From the NCBI GenBank assembly GCA_007126995.1, contig SLAD01000286.1, positions 1 to 6,723 of the forward strand: a stretch of 6,723 nt of DNA. Direction: 5' to 3'. The notes beneath the pieces are model-generated. The model searched no databases, had not been told where the DNA came from, and saw only the letters and a list, made by a program, of their open reading frames with translations. Source of the DNA: Kiritimatiellia bacterium (lineage in GTDB: Bacteria > Verrucomicrobiota > Kiritimatiellia > SLAD01). This document shows, one piece after another, positions 5,216 to 6,723 of the stretch. Each line of letters starts with the position of its first letter. Position 1 is the first letter of the stretch. The translations under genes were made by a program, and so were the position numbers.

Positions 5216-6723
5216 TTAATCGATTCGTCTCACTCGATAGAACCGAATCGTACCCGATGGATTCGAATCCGGAAAGCTCATATTCACTTGATTTGCCACC
5301 ATCGTGCCTAACGTTGTCCAGTCCGGCGGATTGCTCGTGAGATCGGTACTGTACTGAACCTGATACTGACGCCCAATCACCGCATCCCAATGAATCGTCG
5401 CGCCATTTGACGTGAATCCGGTGATCAGGGGGGAACTCGTGCTAGGCACAAACGGGTCCAAAGCGATGTTGGCACTCCAGTTACCCGGACCGATGCTTAT
5501 GACGTTCGTCTGTCCGTTCACGGTGTAATTCCCCGCAGGCAATAGGCCAAAGCCGAATAAGCCGCCGCCATACGTCACGGCACTATCGACCACAACAGGG
5601 ACGTTATCACCCAAAAGGAACACATCGGTCTCATCGGGTGCATCCGGATAGGTTCCCGTCAAGTCGCCACCTTGCACAACCACGACGTGATCGATGTACC
5701 AACCGCCCGCTGTGCGAACAGTATCTTCACTTTCCGAGACCAACGAGAAGCGCAGATACACTTTTTCTTCGTTGGCAACCGGTGTGAGCGGGACCACCAC
5801 ACGTCGCCATTCACCGGTGGTATTTTCGGAATAGTTCCGCTGCGCAAGCACGGTCACCAGCGGTCGATCCACGCCTTTTACGCGTGTCGCGACATCCGCG
5901 CCCGTTTCCGGCAGGATCGCATCGATCCGTACGTGATCGCCCGAATGCTGCTCAGACAGATCCAGCCACTCATGGAAGATCAAGAAATACTCACTCGTAT
6001 TGCTGGGATCGGTCGACTGCGGCGAAGACACTGACAGATTCAGAACCGGCGAAAACAGATCCATCGTTGCGTTATTTGTGTAGGCCCCGCGCAGATTTGT
6101 GCCATAGGCCCAGCGACCACGATGCGCGGTGGGCGGCGCACCTTGCGGACCGATTTCACTGTTATCCGGTCGACCCAACTGCCAATTATTGCGGCTGTCG
6201 AAGCGCGTGCCACCACGTTGACGATGATACCAGAGGTTGGTCCAGCCCGGCTCGAGCGCGTCCACACCCATATTATAGACGAAGCGATCTTCGTTCGCCT
6301 CCTCGAACGGGGGCAACTCGGTGCTTTCAATGCCGACTACATAGGCTTGGTTCGACAGTGTCGTCTCAACCGGGTGTCCTTGCCAGAGGTATCCATTTTC
6401 ATAGACTCCACGCAGAAAACCCAGCCGCCAGGCGAAGTTGCGCTCATTGTAGGACAACACATCGAAGTCGGCGATGGCGGGTCGCTCGATAGCATAACGG
6501 CCCGGATATGCACCAATCCGCAAGTATGCAAACGGCGGCTCTTCGCCTGTGCCATCGCGATCCGTAAACGGATGCACGCGCGGATCGCGACCGACATCTG
6601 GGCCACCCAAGGCGTGCTCAACGATGTCATCGACCAAGTCTTGGTCGGTATCACGCGAGGTCGGGAGTGTTCCCGTCCGCCCACCAAACAGGAAGGCCGA
6701 GCTCGTGGCGCTCTTCACTGGCG
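5216..6723 (-). CDS. Secreted multidomain protein with TSP3-like, beta-sandwich and FN3-like modules (5' end outside window)
   Basis: At least 500 residues; the frame is open to the window edge. The first possible start, a GTG at 6718, is not followed by a signal peptide, so the true start lies upstream. Numbering from that codon, DTDQDLVDD (23-31) resembles a thrombospondin type 3 calcium-binding loop (Asp23, Asp25, Asp27). Residues about 150-350 form a beta-sandwich of the MAM or concanavalin-like kind seen in secreted peptidases and adhesins. Its hallmarks are NNWQLGRP, AHRGRWAYGTNL, MDLFSPVLNLS, WRRVVVPL, YLRFSL and GGWYIDHVVV. LLPAGNYTVNG (392-402) resembles a carboxypeptidase-regulatory-like strand pair. 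The C-terminus (about 428-500), with ATIHWDAVIGRQYQVQYSTDL and FYRVRRID, is a fibronectin-III-like module frequent in PVC-group exported proteins. I see no catalytic residues, so a binding or structural cell-surface role is the best guess. The lipoprotein gene follows after 33 nt. Confidence 0.82.
   Translation of the reverse strand, partial: PVKSATSSAFLFGGRTGTLPTSRDTDQDLVDDIVEHALGGPDVGRDPRVHPFTDRDGTGEEPPFAYLRIGAYPGRYAIERPAIADFDVLSYNERNFAWRLGFLRGVYENGYLWQGHPVETTLSNQAYVVGIESTELPPFEEANEDRFVYNMGVDALEPGWTNLWYHRQRGGTRFDSRNNWQLGRPDNSEIGPQGAPPTAHRGRWAYGTNLRGAYTNNATMDLFSPVLNLSVSSPQSTDPSNTSEYFLIFHEWLDLSEQHSGDHVRIDAILPETGADVATRVKGVDRPLVTVLAQRNYSENTTGEWRRVVVPLTPVANEEKVYLRFSLVSESEDTVRTAGGWYIDHVVVVQGGDLTGTYPDAPDETDVFLLGDNVPVVVDSAVTYGGGLFGFGLLPAGNYTVNGQTNVISIGPGNWSANIALDPFVPSTSSPLITGFTSNGATIHWDAVIGRQYQVQYSTDLTSNPPDWTTLGTMVANQVNMSFPDSNPSGTIRFYRVRRID

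Overview
All convincing genes in this window lie on the minus strand and read from right to left. The composition is moderately GC-rich and there are no tRNA, rRNA, CRISPR or insertion-sequence signals. The best hint of origin is the large secreted protein at the right. It combines a thrombospondin-3-like acidic motif, a beta-sandwich module with a GGWYID-type signature and a C-terminal fibronectin-like module ending in FYRVRR. This architecture is common in the PVC group (Verrucomicrobiota, Kiritimatiellota, Planctomycetota). That placement is an inference from protein style, not a proof.

There are two apparent transcription units. The upstream unit (right end to about 4265) holds the 3' part of the secreted multidomain protein and, 33 nt downstream, a small Thr-rich lipoprotein. 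It ends in a clear intrinsic terminator (12-bp GC-rich stem, then five U).

The second unit starts just after this terminator. It encodes RfbA/RmlA, RfbC/RmlC, a family 2 glycosyltransferase, a GT4-type glycosyltransferase and, after a 114-nt gap, an Sfp-type 4'-phosphopantetheinyl transferase that runs off the left edge. Spacings in the first four genes are very tight (3-nt gap, 1-nt overlap, 4-nt overlap), so they are almost certainly cotranscribed and partly translationally coupled. RfbA and RfbC supply steps 1 and 3 of dTDP-L-rhamnose synthesis; RfbB and RfbD are not in the window. The two glycosyltransferases would use nucleotide sugars to build a surface polysaccharide or glycoconjugate.

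The most remarkable element is a tract of 16 contiguous heptanucleotide repeats inside the GT4 gene, exactly at the linker between its two Rossmann-like domains. Seven is not a multiple of three, so gain or loss of one unit shifts the frame. I traced both alternative frames and both hit stop codons before the donor-binding motifs. The gene is therefore a candidate phase-variable (ON/OFF) glycosyltransferase. Alternatively, the repeat may simply be a tolerated expansion in a flexible linker.
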